A DNA stretch of 8,826 bases from CAYRKT01 sp964425005 (GCA_964425005.1 CAYRKT010000065.1:1-8826), one strand, 5' to 3'. Numbered from the stretch's first letter, positions 1-7,095 are shown. Made by a program: numbers and translations. The notes: generated from the letters alone by a model not told the origin.

Positions 1-798
1 GTCCTGGTGGACGCCGAGGCGGGGCTCGAGCACTTCGGGAGGGGGCTTTTGAGGCACGTGGACGGGGTGGTGGCGGTGGTGGATCCATCCTGGGAGGGGG
101 TGAACGTGGCCGGGAGGGCCCTCGAGATGGCGAGCGCCGAGGGGAAGCCCTTCGGGTGCGTCCTGAACAGGGTGGATCCCTCCTCCTCTGCCCCTCTGAG
201 GGATCTGCTCTCCTCTCTGGGGGCGAAGGTCCTGGGGGAGCTGCCCCACCTCCCGCAGCTTTCCCGCGCCTCCCTGGGGGGCTCCTCCCTGGAGGGTTTC
301 GAGCTCTCCCCCGAGGTGGAGGGGCTTCTAGCCGCCCTCTCCCTCCTCTCGGAGGGCTTCTCCTCGCCCGGGGCCGGGGGGCCTCGCTTTCTCCCCGAGG
401 TCTTCGCCTTCAGGCCCATAGGGAGGGCGAGGGTTGGATCGAGGGAGGTCCCCAGGCACTGGACGGTCTCGGACCTGGAGGGGGAGATAGAGCTCCTGCC
501 CTTCTACGAGCCGGCCCTGAGGGAGCTGGAGCGGGGGAGGAAGGTGGTGGTCCTGTTCTGCTTCGACAGGAGCAGGCCCTTCGAGGAGGGAGATCTCAGG
601 CAAATCCCACCCCACAGGGGGGTGGAGATGGGGGTCTTCTCCACCTGCTCTCCCGTGAGGCCTAACCCCATAGGGATGTCGGTCCTGGAGGTGCTGGAGG
701 TGAGGGGCTCCACCCTGAGGGTGAGGGGGCTTGACATGCTGGATGGGACGCCTATCCTCGATATAAAGCCCTTCGCGGAGGGCCGAGGGGAGAGTTAA
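1..798 (+). CDS. CooC-type ATPase / TsaA(TrmO)-like fusion protein, 5'-truncated by window edge
   Basis: The reading frame is open from base 1, so the true start and the Walker A loop lie outside the window; 265 residues are visible. The first ~115 residues match the C-terminal half of a MinD/CooC P-loop ATPase: VDAEAGLEHFGRG (visible residues 3-15) is the CooC-family signature, followed by VVAVVDPS and a CVLNRVD segment. CooC proteins use ATP to support nickel insertion into CO dehydrogenase-type enzymes. After a Gly/Pro-rich linker (~118-130) comes a TsaA/TrmO-like domain (~131-260) with PIGRARVG, FSTCSPVRPNPIGMS (213-227) and a DMLDGTPILDIKPF segment (245-258). TrmO uses S-adenosylmethionine to N6-methylate t6A37 of threonine tRNA, but many TsaA-like proteins have no proven substrate. 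The two halves share one uninterrupted frame, so this is a fusion unless a sequencing indel removed a stop. It ends 37 nt before eutW. The function of the fusion is unknown. Confidence 0.75.
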   Translation, partial: VLVDAEAGLEHFGRGLLRHVDGVVAVVDPSWEGVNVAGRALEMASAEGKPFGCVLNRVDPSSSAPLRDLLSSLGAKVLGELPHLPQLSRASLGGSSLEGFELSPEVEGLLAALSLLSEGFSSPGAGGPRFLPEVFAFRPIGRARVGSREVPRHWTVSDLEGEIELLPFYEPALRELERGRKVVVLFCFDRSRPFEEGDLRQIPPHRGVEMGVFSTCSPVRPNPIGMSVLEVLEVRGSTLRVRGLDMLDGTPILDIKPFAEGRGES

Positions 799-835
799 GC
801 TCGGCTCCCCCGGAGGCCTGGGGGGTGAGGAGCGG

Positions 836-2284
836 ATGCAGAGGAGGATAGAGGAGCTCTGTAAGGCCCACTCGGACCTCACGCCCGCGGAGATCAAGAC
901 GGTGGAGAGGCTTGCCGAGCACCTGCAGACCATAGCCGACCTCACCCAGGCCGACATCTTCATCGACTGCATCACCCGCGACCCCGACGCCGCCATAGTC
1001 GTGGCCGAGGCCAAGCCCAGGACCGCCAGGTCCCTCTATCGCTTCTCCGTGGTGGGACAGCTCGCCCTCAGGCAGAACGAGCCCGCCGTCATAAGGACCC
1101 ACCAGACGGGCCTTCCCACCCTCGGGATGAGGGGTGTGAGCCAGGAAGGGGTGCCCATAAAGCAGTCGGTGGTGCCCCTCTTCGGGGAGGGGGGTAGGAC
1201 CATCGGCTGTCTGATCATGGAGCAGGACATCACCGAACAGGTCTCCCAGGAGAAGAGGGTCAAGGACCTCCTGGAGACCACCGAACAGCTCTCGGAAACG
1301 CTCTTCAACCTGGCCTTCGCCCAGGGGAAGATCTCGGACATACTGCCCGACGGGCTACTGATAGTCAACAGGCAGGGGCTCATAAGCTATTACAACAACG
1401 CGGCCAGGGACATCTTCGGGAGGGTGGGATGGAGGGAGGGGGAGCTGGCCGGGAAGAGGATAAACGAGATCCTGCCCGAGCTGGACTTGAGGGACGACAT
1501 CCTGTCCGAGCAGATGTACATAGAGTGCCAGATATCCGGGTTGAACCTGGCCATCACCTTCGTCCCCCTGAGGGGTCCGGAGGAGGCCTGCGGCGCTCTG
1601 GTCCTGGTGAGGGACATCACGGAGATCCGGGTGAAGGAGAGGGAGCTCATGCTCCAGTCGGTGGTGATGAAGGAGATCCACCACCGGATAAAGAACAACC
1701 TCCAGGCGGTGGCGAGCCTCCTTCGGATCCAGGCGAGGAGGGTGGACTCCGACGGGGCCAGGAAGGCCTTCGCCGACAGCATAAGCAGGATATTGAGCAT
1801 AGCTGTGGTCCACGACGTGCTCTCGAAGGAGGGCGTGGAGCTGGTGGAGATAAGGAACGTCTTCTCGAAGATCGTGGAGGAGGTCATAGCCAGCATCGTC
1901 GACCCGAGGAAGGACATCGTCTTCTCCCTCGACGTGGACTCGGTCCTGATGCCCTCCAAGCAGGCGACCTCCCTGGCTTTGGTCTTCAACGAGCTGGTCC
2001 ACAACGCCATAGAGCACGCCTTCGTGGGGAGGTTCTCCGGCAGGGTGGACATAAGGCTTCGCCGCGAGGGGAACCAGGTGTCGCTGTTGGTGGTGGACGA
2101 CGGGGTGGGGTTGAGGGAGGACTTCTCGCTCACCAAGTCCAGGAACCTGGGCTTGAGCATCATAAAGACGCTGGTGGAGGAGGACCTGGGGGGCACCATA
2201 AGCATAGACGGGAGGTCCGGCACGAGGGTGGAGGTGCGCTTCCCCTACCCCCAGCCCGTTCTGGGGGCCTTCTCCAGGCCCTGA
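836..2284 (+). CDS. eutW: EutW/PdtaS-type sensor histidine kinase
   Basis: This soluble sensor kinase (482 residues, no membrane segments) should autophosphorylate and pass phosphate to an ANTAR response regulator. In the order seen: an N-terminal H_kinase_N/GAF-like sensing region (~1-135); a PAS domain (~160-265, with ILPDGLLIVNRQGLISYYNNAA); a HisKA_2 dimerisation and phosphotransfer helix EIHHRIKNNLQ (280-290), the likely phosphoacceptor being H283 of the HRxKN motif; and an HATPase domain with N box NELVHNAIEHAF (385-396), G1 box DDGVG (421-425) and G2-like NLGLSIIKTL (437-446). The layout and the HHRIKNNLQ block match mycobacterial PdtaS and Firmicutes EutW. In Enterococcus, EutW responds to ethanolamine; here the ligand is inferred from the nearby eutS and eutA. 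The ATG follows GGTGAGGAG closely. The response regulator gene starts 13 nt downstream, so the two are surely co-transcribed. No promoter is evident in the 37-nt gap upstream. Confidence 0.88.
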   Translation: MQRRIEELCKAHSDLTPAEIKTVERLAEHLQTIADLTQADIFIDCITRDPDAAIVVAEAKPRTARSLYRFSVVGQLALRQNEPAVIRTHQTGLPTLGMRGVSQEGVPIKQSVVPLFGEGGRTIGCLIMEQDITEQVSQEKRVKDLLETTEQLSETLFNLAFAQGKISDILPDGLLIVNRQGLISYYNNAARDIFGRVGWREGELAGKRINEILPELDLRDDILSEQMYIECQISGLNLAITFVPLRGPEEACGALVLVRDITEIRVKERELMLQSVVMKEIHHRIKNNLQAVASLLRIQARRVDSDGARKAFADSISRILSIAVVHDVLSKEGVELVEIRNVFSKIVEEVIASIVDPRKDIVFSLDVDSVLMPSKQATSLALVFNELVHNAIEHAFVGRFSGRVDIRLRREGNQVSLLVVDDGVGLREDFSLTKSRNLGLSIIKTLVEEDLGGTISIDGRSGTRVEVRFPYPQPVLGAFSRP

Positions 2285-2297
2285 GGGGTGAGGGAAG

Positions 2298-2921
2298 ATG
2301 AGGGTGCTGGTGGTGGACGACGAACCGATAATAAGGATGGACCTTCGGGAGATGCTCTTGGGCTTCGGCCTTCAGGTGGTGGGCGAGGCGGGAGACGGGC
2401 TTAGCGCCCTCAACCTGGCCAGATCGCTCAGACCCGACGTGGTCCTGATGGACGTGAAGATGCCCGGGGAGATGGACGGGATAGCGTGTGCCAGGAGGAT
2501 CCTGGAGGAGGGGATCTGCCCCGTGGTGCTGCTGTCCGCCTACAGCCAGAGGGAGCTCCTGGAGGAGGCCTCCTCGATGGTGGGACTTTGCGGCTACCTG
2601 GTGAAGCCCGTAAAGGAGGAGGACGTGCTGGTGACCCTGAGGCTGGCCGTCTCCCGCTGGAACGCCCTGTCGAGGCTCAGGGAGGAGAACGACAGGCTCA
2701 AGGGGGTGCTGGAGGAGAGGAAGCTTTTGGAGAGGGCCAGGGGGGTCCTGTCGGAGAGGTTTGGGATCTCCCAGGAGGAGGCCCTCGCTCTCCTCGAGAG
2801 GGCCTGCGAGGTCTGGGGGGTGAGCCTCCTCCAGGCCGCCAGGAACGTCTTGCTGGAGGACGAGATGACCAGGGGCTTAAGTCTCGGGTGCTCGAACAAG
2901 CCTGGCAGGAGGAGGCGATGA
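2298..2921 (+). CDS. eutV: ANTAR-domain response regulator, EutV copy 1 (divergent ANTAR)
   Basis: The 207-residue protein has a CheY-like receiver (1-120) with acidic pair D7/D8, phosphoacceptor D52 in VVLMDVKMPG, S80 and K103. A coiled-coil linker rich in Leu/Glu (~122-145) leads to an ANTAR-type three-helix domain (~143-187: LLERARGVLSERFGISQEEA and following). EutV proteins bind tandem RNA hairpins once phosphorylated and stop terminators from forming. The receiver is nearly the same as in the second copy at 7527, but the third ANTAR helix reads EVWGVSLLQAARNVL in place of the canonical MDSRRS...EVA..IV pattern, and a basic tail ending GRRRR follows. RNA specificity may therefore differ, or RNA binding may be weakened. 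The ATG lies behind GGGTGAGGGA, 13 nt after eutW. It converges with the mscS gene, with only 15 nt between stop codons. Confidence 0.87.
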   Translation: MRVLVVDDEPIIRMDLREMLLGFGLQVVGEAGDGLSALNLARSLRPDVVLMDVKMPGEMDGIACARRILEEGICPVVLLSAYSQRELLEEASSMVGLCGYLVKPVKEEDVLVTLRLAVSRWNALSRLREENDRLKGVLEERKLLERARGVLSERFGISQEEALALLERACEVWGVSLLQAARNVLLEDEMTRGLSLGCSNKPGRRRR

Positions 2922-2936
2922 TCGGGGTTGGGGGCT

Positions 2937-3914
2937 TCAGCGGCCCTTTGCCTCCCGCCGGATGGCCTTGAGGAGCTCCTTGGTCAGCTCGTGTTCTATC
3001 GTCTCTCGGTCCAGCCCTCCCTCGACCTCGAGCGCCACCCTGAGCCTCAGGCTTCCCCCATCCCCTGCGACGAGGGTCGCCCTGGGCCTGGCCCAGGGAA
3101 GCTCTAGCCTCCTCGCCGCCTCCCGGGAGGCTTTGAGGCCCAGCTCCTCGATCTCGTCGGGATCCCAGCCGGCGTCCAGGGGTATCTGGACGGATATCGT
3201 CTCCCCTGGTCCCCTGGCCCGCAGGACGAGCAGCATCGAGGTCATCCTGGAGTTGGGGACCAGCATCAGGTCCCCCGAGGGAAGCCTTATGGAGGTGCTC
3301 CTCCAACCCACGTCCTCCACGATCCCCTCGGAACCGTCCTCGAGCCTGAGCCTGTCCCCCCTCCTTATCTGGCCGGAGGCTATCAGCTGAAGCCCAGCTA
3401 CCGCGTTGGAGAGGGTGCTCTGCAGGGCCAGGGCCGCCGCGAGCCCTCCCACCCCCAGGGCGGTGAGCATGGGGGCCACCGGCACCCCCAGGGTCTGGAG
3501 GGCGGCGAGGGAGAAGACCACCCCCACGGAGGCCCTGGAGAGGTTCTCCACGATGGAGAGCTGGGCGGAGGGAAGCCCCAACCTGGCGGAGGAGGCCTTC
3601 ACGGCGAGGGCCGTGATCCTCAGGGCCAGGAGGCCAAGGCCCAGCACCAGGAGGGCGGAGTAGACCCTTCCCGCTATCTCCCCCAGGTGGCGCCAGGGCA
3701 GGGCCTCCCCCAGCAGGCGAAAGCTCAGGGCCAGGCCCAGCAGGGCCGGAAGGCCCCTCGCTAGCTCGGCCATGGCTTCGATCGTCCTGGCCCCGTGCAG
3801 CCGGCGGAGCAGCTCCTTCGACCTGATGGCCCCCTCCAGGAACAGCCCCGTTAGGAGGGGGACGAAGGGGACCAGGAGCGAGAGCAAACGCCTGACGTCC
3901 AGCTCTGTCTCCAT
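2937..3914 (-). CDS. MscS-family mechanosensitive ion channel
   Basis: The 325-residue membrane protein should open under membrane tension and release solutes on hypo-osmotic shock. Hydrophobic helices appear at about 9-29, 53-69, 80-105 and 128-142, followed by the family's pore helix: GVPVAPMLTALGVGGLAAAL (143-162) continues into LQSTLSNAVAGLQLI, the Gly/Ala-rich TM3. The cytosolic beta domain then follows with GDRLRLEDGSEGIVEDVGWR (186-205) and LPSGDLMLVPNSRM (211-224), the strongest MscS signature. A C-terminal alpha/beta domain completes the vestibule. It is somewhat longer than E. coli MscS (286 aa), with one or two extra N-terminal helices. The ATG has a GGGGTGGG ribosome site upstream. 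It lies 73 nt after tdh on the same strand, with a GC-rich hairpin between, so it may be a separate unit or receive readthrough from kbl-tdh. A functional link to threonine breakdown is not evident. Confidence 0.88.
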   Translation of the reverse strand: METELDVRRLLSLLVPFVPLLTGLFLEGAIRSKELLRRLHGARTIEAMAELARGLPALLGLALSFRLLGEALPWRHLGEIAGRVYSALLVLGLGLLALRITALAVKASSARLGLPSAQLSIVENLSRASVGVVFSLAALQTLGVPVAPMLTALGVGGLAAALALQSTLSNAVAGLQLIASGQIRRGDRLRLEDGSEGIVEDVGWRSTSIRLPSGDLMLVPNSRMTSMLLVLRARGPGETISVQIPLDAGWDPDEIEELGLKASREAARRLELPWARPRATLVAGDGGSLRLRVALEVEGGLDRETIEHELTKELLKAIRREAKGR

Positions 3915-3957
3915 CTGCCCACCCCTGCGACTTCGTGGGGCTTTCGGATCCCGGTCG

Positions 3958-3978
3958 GGGCGGCCGATAGGGCCGCCC
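3958..3978. terminator. GC-only hairpin between tdh and mscS
   Basis: A perfect 8-bp inverted repeat, GGGCGGCC / GGCCGCCC, surrounds a 5-nt loop. It lies just past the tdh stop codon and before mscS, both on the - strand. On the - strand no T-run follows, so it is not a textbook intrinsic terminator for tdh. On the + strand an ATCTATTTTA stretch follows, so it could weakly stop antisense transcription. It may act as a partial terminator or an mRNA 3'-end stabiliser. Confidence 0.45.
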
Positions 3979-3987
3979 AGATCTATT

Positions 3988-4962
3988 TTAAACAGCTAGG
4001 GGGGTGTTTGGCTCCCTCTTTAGCTTCGCCGCGAGCTTTTCCAGCATGTCCTTCGTCATGGCGTCCAGGTCGTACCTGGGGGAGAAACCCCACTCCTCGA
4101 CCGCTGCGCTGCAGTCCAGCTCGTCGGGCCACGACTCGGCTATGGATTGCCTCAAGGGGTCCACCTGGTACCGCAGCTCGAAGTCGGGTATGAACTTCCT
4201 GATGGAGGAGGCTATGGCCTCGGGGTCGACGCTCATGGCGGAGACGTTGAAGGCGTTCCTGTGCTTCAGCCTGGAGGGGTCTGCCTCCATGAGCTTCACC
4301 ACCGCCTCGAGGGCGTCGGGCATGTACATCATGTCCAGGTAGGTCCCCGCGGCTATGTAGCAGGTGTAGCTCCCCTTCAGGATGGCCTCGTAGTACATGT
4401 GGACGGCGTAGTCGGTGGTGCCCCCTCCTGGGGGAGCCACGTGGCTTATGAGCCCTGGGAAGCGAAGCCCCCTGGTGTCCAGGCCGAACCTCAGGTGGTA
4501 GTAGTCGCACAGCATCTCCATGCTGGCCTTGGCCACCCCGTAGACGGTGGTGGGGCGCTGGACCGTGTCCTGAGGGGTCTTGCGCTTCGGGGTGGAAGGG
4601 CCGAAGGCGGCTATGGAGCTGGGGAAGAAGAAGGAACAGCCGCGGGCCCTCGCGGCCTCGAGCATGGCCACCGTACCGTTGACGTTGACGTCCCAGGCGA
4701 AGAGGGGGTCCTTCTCGCCCGTGGCCGAGAGTATCCCCGCCAGGTGTATCACCGAGTCGGCCCCGAAGGAGGAGAGGAGCTCGTAGGCCCTCCTGCCGTC
4801 CCTCACGTCCAGGAGGTCGAAGGGACCCCCCTCGTCGGCAGGCCCCCCCACGGGCCTCACGTCGGTGGCCAGGACGTTCTCGGCCCCGTAGATCTCCCGA
4901 AGGTATGGGACCAGCTCGGCCCCTATCTGCCCTCCCGCTCCTGTGACCAGTATCCTCCTCAT
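3988..4962 (-). CDS. tdh: L-threonine 3-dehydrogenase, SDR/epimerase type
   Basis: The likely reaction is L-threonine + NAD+ to 2-amino-3-ketobutyrate, the first step of threonine breakdown to glycine and acetyl-CoA. The 324-residue protein is a short-chain dehydrogenase of the extended (epimerase-like) class: N-terminal Rossmann motif GAGGQIG (8-14), an acidic D34 ending the second strand as expected for NAD preference, LDVRD, HLAG (73-76), catalytic Ser near PSS (114-116), and Y141-x3-K145. The region MYMPDALEAVVKLM (212-225) and the C-terminal ELDCSAAVEEWGFSPRYDL segment are typical of SDR-type threonine dehydrogenases rather than the zinc-dependent E. coli Tdh. Sequence alone could also fit another NAD-dependent epimerase, but the adjoining kbl settles the assignment. 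Its ATG overlaps the kbl TGA (ATGA, 4959-4962), so translation is coupled. Confidence 0.9.
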   Translation of the reverse strand: MRRILVTGAGGQIGAELVPYLREIYGAENVLATDVRPVGGPADEGGPFDLLDVRDGRRAYELLSSFGADSVIHLAGILSATGEKDPLFAWDVNVNGTVAMLEAARARGCSFFFPSSIAAFGPSTPKRKTPQDTVQRPTTVYGVAKASMEMLCDYYHLRFGLDTRGLRFPGLISHVAPPGGGTTDYAVHMYYEAILKGSYTCYIAAGTYLDMMYMPDALEAVVKLMEADPSRLKHRNAFNVSAMSVDPEAIASSIRKFIPDFELRYQVDPLRQSIAESWPDELDCSAAVEEWGFSPRYDLDAMTKDMLEKLAAKLKREPNTPLAV

Positions 4963-6146
4963 CTCCCTATCACTCCCATCTCATGCCCCACCTCCGCGAA
5001 GGCGGAGACGGCGAACTCCAGGTCCTCCTTCGAGTGGGAGGCCGAGACCATGGCCCTGATCCTCGCCTTGCCCCTGGGGACGGTGGGGTAGGCTATGGCG
5101 GTGGCGAAGACCCCCCTCTCGAAGAGGCGCCTGCTGAACTCCCTGGTGAGCCTTTCGTCTCCCAGCATCACCGGCGTTATGGGGGTCTGGCTCCTGCCCA
5201 CGTCGAATCCCAGCTCGGAGAGGCGCGCCTTGAGGAAGCGGCCGTTCTCCCAGAGCCTGTCCACCAGCTCGGAGCTCTCCTCTAGGATCTCCAGGGCCGC
5301 CAGGTTGGCCGCCACGTCCGGCACGGTCAGGGCGCTGCTGAAGAGGTTGGGCCTGGCCCTCTGGCGCAGGAACTCGATGAGGTCCTTCCTCCCCGCCACT
5401 ATCCCCCCCATGACGCCGAAGGCCTTGGAGAGGGTCCCCACCTCCACGTCCACCCTCCCGTGGAGGCCGAAGTGGTCGACGATCCCTCTGCCGGACCTCC
5501 CCAGGACCCCCTCCCCGTGGGCGTCGTCCACGACCAGTATCACCCCGTATCGGTCGCAGAGGTCGGCGATCTCGGGCAGGGGCGCTATGTCCCCGTCCAT
5601 GGAGAAGACCCCATCGGTCACCAGTATCTTCCTGCGCCCCTCTCCCTTCGTCTCCTCGAGCTTCCGCCTCAGGTCGTCCAGGTCGCAGTGGGCGTACCTT
5701 ATGACCCTGGCCCTGGACAGCCTGCAGGCGTCTATTATGGAGGCGTGGTTGAGCTCGTCGCTGTATACCACGTCGGCTGGGTCGCTGGCGATGGTGGGTA
5801 TCACCGCCAGGTTGGCGCAGAAGCCCGACTGGAGCAACATCGCGTCCTCGGTGCCCTTGAAGGCGGCGATCCTGCGCTCGAACTCCACGTGGATGGACAT
5901 GGTGCCGGCGATGGTCCTCACCGCCCCCGGGCCGACCCCGAATCGGTCCACCATCTCCTTGACCTTGGCGACCAGCCTGGGGTGGCTGCAGAGCCCCAGG
6001 TAGTTGTTGGAGCAGAGGTTCAAAACCCTTCTGCCCTCGACGGTGACCCAGGGCCCCTGGGGGCTCTCTATCACCCTTATGGTGGTGTAGAGCCCTGCCT
6101 CCTTCAGGTCCTCCAGCTCCTTGCCCAAGAAACCCAGCTTGTCCAC
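4959..6146 (-). CDS. kbl: Glycine C-acetyltransferase (2-amino-3-ketobutyrate CoA ligase)
   Basis: This PLP enzyme of the alpha-oxoamine synthase family cleaves 2-amino-3-ketobutyrate with CoA to glycine and acetyl-CoA, taking the product of Tdh. Counted from the chosen GTG, the protein is 395 residues, against 398 for E. coli Kbl. Visible family features: ESPQGPWV and LNLCSNNYLGLCSHP near the N terminus, DELNHASIIDA (130-140), VDDAHGEGVLG (206-216) with the PLP-ring-contacting Asp and His, and EVGTLSKAFGVMGG with the Schiff-base lysine at about K241. An ATG at 6191 would add 15 residues, but GTG at 6144-6146 has GGGAGGGG six nt upstream, begins at the usual VDKLGFLGKELEDLKE start, and lies downstream of a candidate promoter that overlaps that ATG. 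It is first in the kbl-tdh operon. Confidence 0.9.
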   Translation of the reverse strand: MDKLGFLGKELEDLKEAGLYTTIRVIESPQGPWVTVEGRRVLNLCSNNYLGLCSHPRLVAKVKEMVDRFGVGPGAVRTIAGTMSIHVEFERRIAAFKGTEDAMLLQSGFCANLAVIPTIASDPADVVYSDELNHASIIDACRLSRARVIRYAHCDLDDLRRKLEETKGEGRRKILVTDGVFSMDGDIAPLPEIADLCDRYGVILVVDDAHGEGVLGRSGRGIVDHFGLHGRVDVEVGTLSKAFGVMGGIVAGRKDLIEFLRQRARPNLFSSALTVPDVAANLAALEILEESSELVDRLWENGRFLKARLSELGFDVGRSQTPITPVMLGDERLTREFSRRLFERGVFATAIAYPTVPRGKARIRAMVSASHSKEDLEFAVSAFAEVGHEMGVIGR

Positions 6147-6152
6147 GGTCGT

Positions 6153-6160
6153 CCCCTCCC
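6153..6160 (-). promoter_or_regulatory. Ribosome binding site choosing the kbl GTG start
   Basis: GGGAGGGG on the - strand lies 6 nt before GTG 6146. The in-frame ATG at 6191 has only a weak GGAAGCG upstream of it. This supports the shorter, family-length protein. Confidence 0.7.
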
Positions 6161-6177
6161 GCTCTCTGCTGCCGAAG

Positions 6178-6208
6178 ATAGTATTATCCATCGGTCGCTT
6201 CCGGTCAA
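6178..6208 (-). promoter_or_regulatory. Candidate promoter for kbl-tdh
   Basis: On the - strand TTGACC (6208-6203) is a near-consensus -35 box. Two -10 candidates follow: TAATAC (6186-6181, 16-nt spacer) and TACTAT (6183-6178, 19-nt spacer), neither ideal. Transcription would begin near 6170-6175, just upstream of the GTG start and its ribosome site but downstream of the ATG at 6191, in agreement with the GTG start. Confidence 0.5.
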
Positions 6209-6213
6209 ACGAA

Positions 6214-6219
6214 TATAAT
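6214..6219 (+). promoter_or_regulatory. Candidate -10 box for the GntR regulator gene
   Basis: A perfect TATAAT sits in the divergent spacer, 75 nt before the TTG start. No good -35 is seen 16-18 nt upstream (the hexamers there are TCGGTC-like), so the promoter may be weak or activator-dependent. It lies next to the oppositely facing kbl promoter, so binding at either could affect both genes. Confidence 0.4.
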
Positions 6220-6239
6220 GTGGGAAGGGGACATATAGG

Positions 6240-6252
6240 TGGTTGGAACCCA
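6240..6252. promoter_or_regulatory. Possible GntR/FCD operator
   Basis: TGGTTGGAACCCA contains an imperfect dyad (GGTT-GG-AACC) that resembles the TGGT-N-ACCA type of site bound by FadR-subfamily GntR proteins, with one inserted base. It lies downstream of the candidate -10 box and in front of the regulator gene, a position suited to autorepression. It is short and single, so it could be chance. Confidence 0.3.
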
Positions 6253-6294
6253 TAGGCGAAGTCTCCTTAGGTCTTCCCGGGAGGTGTTGGTCCT

Positions 6295-6981
6295 TTGGGC
6301 GATCTCAAGTCGCTCGAGGAGATCGCTGCGTCCAGGAAGGGCGACCTGGCGGCTCCCTACGTCATAGCCTCGGTCCTCAGGGAGGCCATATACAGGGGGA
6401 TCCTTCAGGAGGGACAGCCCCTTCGCCAGGCTCAGATAGCTCTCAGGTTAGGGGTGAGCCCCATCCCCCTCAGGGAGGCCCTGAGGATACTGGAGAGCGA
6501 GGGGTTGGTGGCCTTCTCTGGCTACAGGGGGGCTTTCGTCACCTCCCTATCGCTGGAGGAGGTGAGGGAGTACTACGAGATCATATGCAGGTTGGAGGTT
6601 CACCTCCTGGAGCTCGCCTTCCCCCGGATAACCGGGAGCGTGGTGGGGGAGGCCAGATCCGTGCTGGAGCTGATGGAGGCCGAGCCGGACCCTATAAGGT
6701 GGAGGGAGCTCAACGAGCGCTTCCACAGCCTGCTCTACGAGCCCGCCGGGAGGCCCATAACGATGTCGGTGGCCTCTCGCTTCAGGCAGAACGTGGACAG
6801 GTACATAAGGATACATCTCCCGTACATGAGGGAGGAATCCCAGAGGCAGCACAGGCAGCTCCTCTCCCTGGTGGAGGCGGGGGACCTCAAGGGATCCCTG
6901 GCCCTGCTGGAGCGACACCTCCTCTACACCTCTGACGACCTGCAAAACTGCATGAGGAAGCACATGAGGGCCAGGAGCTAG
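6295..6981 (+). CDS. GntR-family transcriptional regulator, FadR/FCD subfamily
   Basis: The 228-residue DNA-binding regulator has an N-terminal winged helix (~20-85): AIYRGILQEGQPLRQAQIAL, recognition region GVSPIPLREALRILESEGLV (53-72), and the wing GYRGAFV. An all-helical FCD effector domain follows (~90-215). Residues placed as FCD metal ligands are N140 and H144 in NERFHSLLY, H186 in QRQHRQLL, and H208 in LERHLL, so it probably binds a metal plus a small carboxylate or amino-acid-type effector. The TTG start is chosen because GGGAGGTG lies 8 nt upstream and the family's N terminus fits; no upstream ATG is in frame. It is divergent from kbl-tdh, the usual arrangement for a local regulator, so control of threonine degradation is the leading guess. 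Control of the downstream eut genes is less likely because they have their own promoter and RNA switches. Confidence 0.85.
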   Translation: MGDLKSLEEIAASRKGDLAAPYVIASVLREAIYRGILQEGQPLRQAQIALRLGVSPIPLREALRILESEGLVAFSGYRGAFVTSLSLEEVREYYEIICRLEVHLLELAFPRITGSVVGEARSVLELMEAEPDPIRWRELNERFHSLLYEPAGRPITMSVASRFRQNVDRYIRIHLPYMREESQRQHRQLLSLVEAGDLKGSLALLERHLLYTSDDLQNCMRKHMRARS

Positions 6982-7028
6982 GCTTTCGCCTCCATGGAGG
7001 ACGAGGGGGTCGGCGGGGGATTTAAAGC

Positions 7029-7057
7029 TTGACTTCGAGGGGCCTTTGTAATATGTT
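7029..7057 (+). promoter_or_regulatory. Promoter of the eutS-eutV-eutA operon
   Basis: TTGACT (7029-7034) and TATGTT (7052-7057) are separated by 17 nt, a good sigma-70 match. Initiation would fall near 7064, a few bases before the first hairpin of the RNA leader at 7071. The spacing lets the transcript begin almost directly with the regulatory hairpin. Confidence 0.65.
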
Positions 7058-7070
7058 ATTGGGTGCGGCG

Positions 7071-7094
7071 ACGGGGGACAAAGGCGTCCCCCGT
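7071..7094 (+). promoter_or_regulatory. ANTAR-target hairpin P1 in the eutS leader
   Basis: A 9-bp perfect stem (ACGGGGGAC with GTCCCCCGT) closes a hexaloop AAAGGC (7080-7085). The loop has A at position 1 and G at position 4, the two bases conserved in RNA hairpins bound by ANTAR regulators such as EutV and NasR. It lies 13 nt upstream of the terminator described below, as expected for the first of two hairpins. Confidence 0.82.
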
Positions 7095-7095
7095 G

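Noticed and set aside
782..825. Alternative hairpins in the gap before eutW (GCCGAG/CTCGGC, GGGGAG/CTCCCC, CCCCC/GGGGG)
   Set aside because: No T-run and no ANTAR-type loop; I could not support a terminator or attenuator here.
2248..2281. Two overlapping hairpins at the end of eutW (CCCCCAG/CTGGGGG and GGGCCT/AGGCCC)
   Set aside because: Their pairing is mutually exclusive, but the first loop (CCCGTT) lacks A1, no T-run follows, and the bases are coding; chance is likely in GC-rich DNA.
4147..5091. Long + strand open frame opposite tdh and kbl
   Set aside because: The - strand products are clear enzymes; the antisense translation is low-complexity Gly/Val/His-rich shadow sequence from biased GC codons.
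6989..7000. Perfect 12-bp palindrome CCTCCATGGAGG after the GntR gene
   Set aside because: It lacks a loop and T-run so it is not a terminator, and it lies well upstream of the eutS promoter; an operator role cannot be shown.
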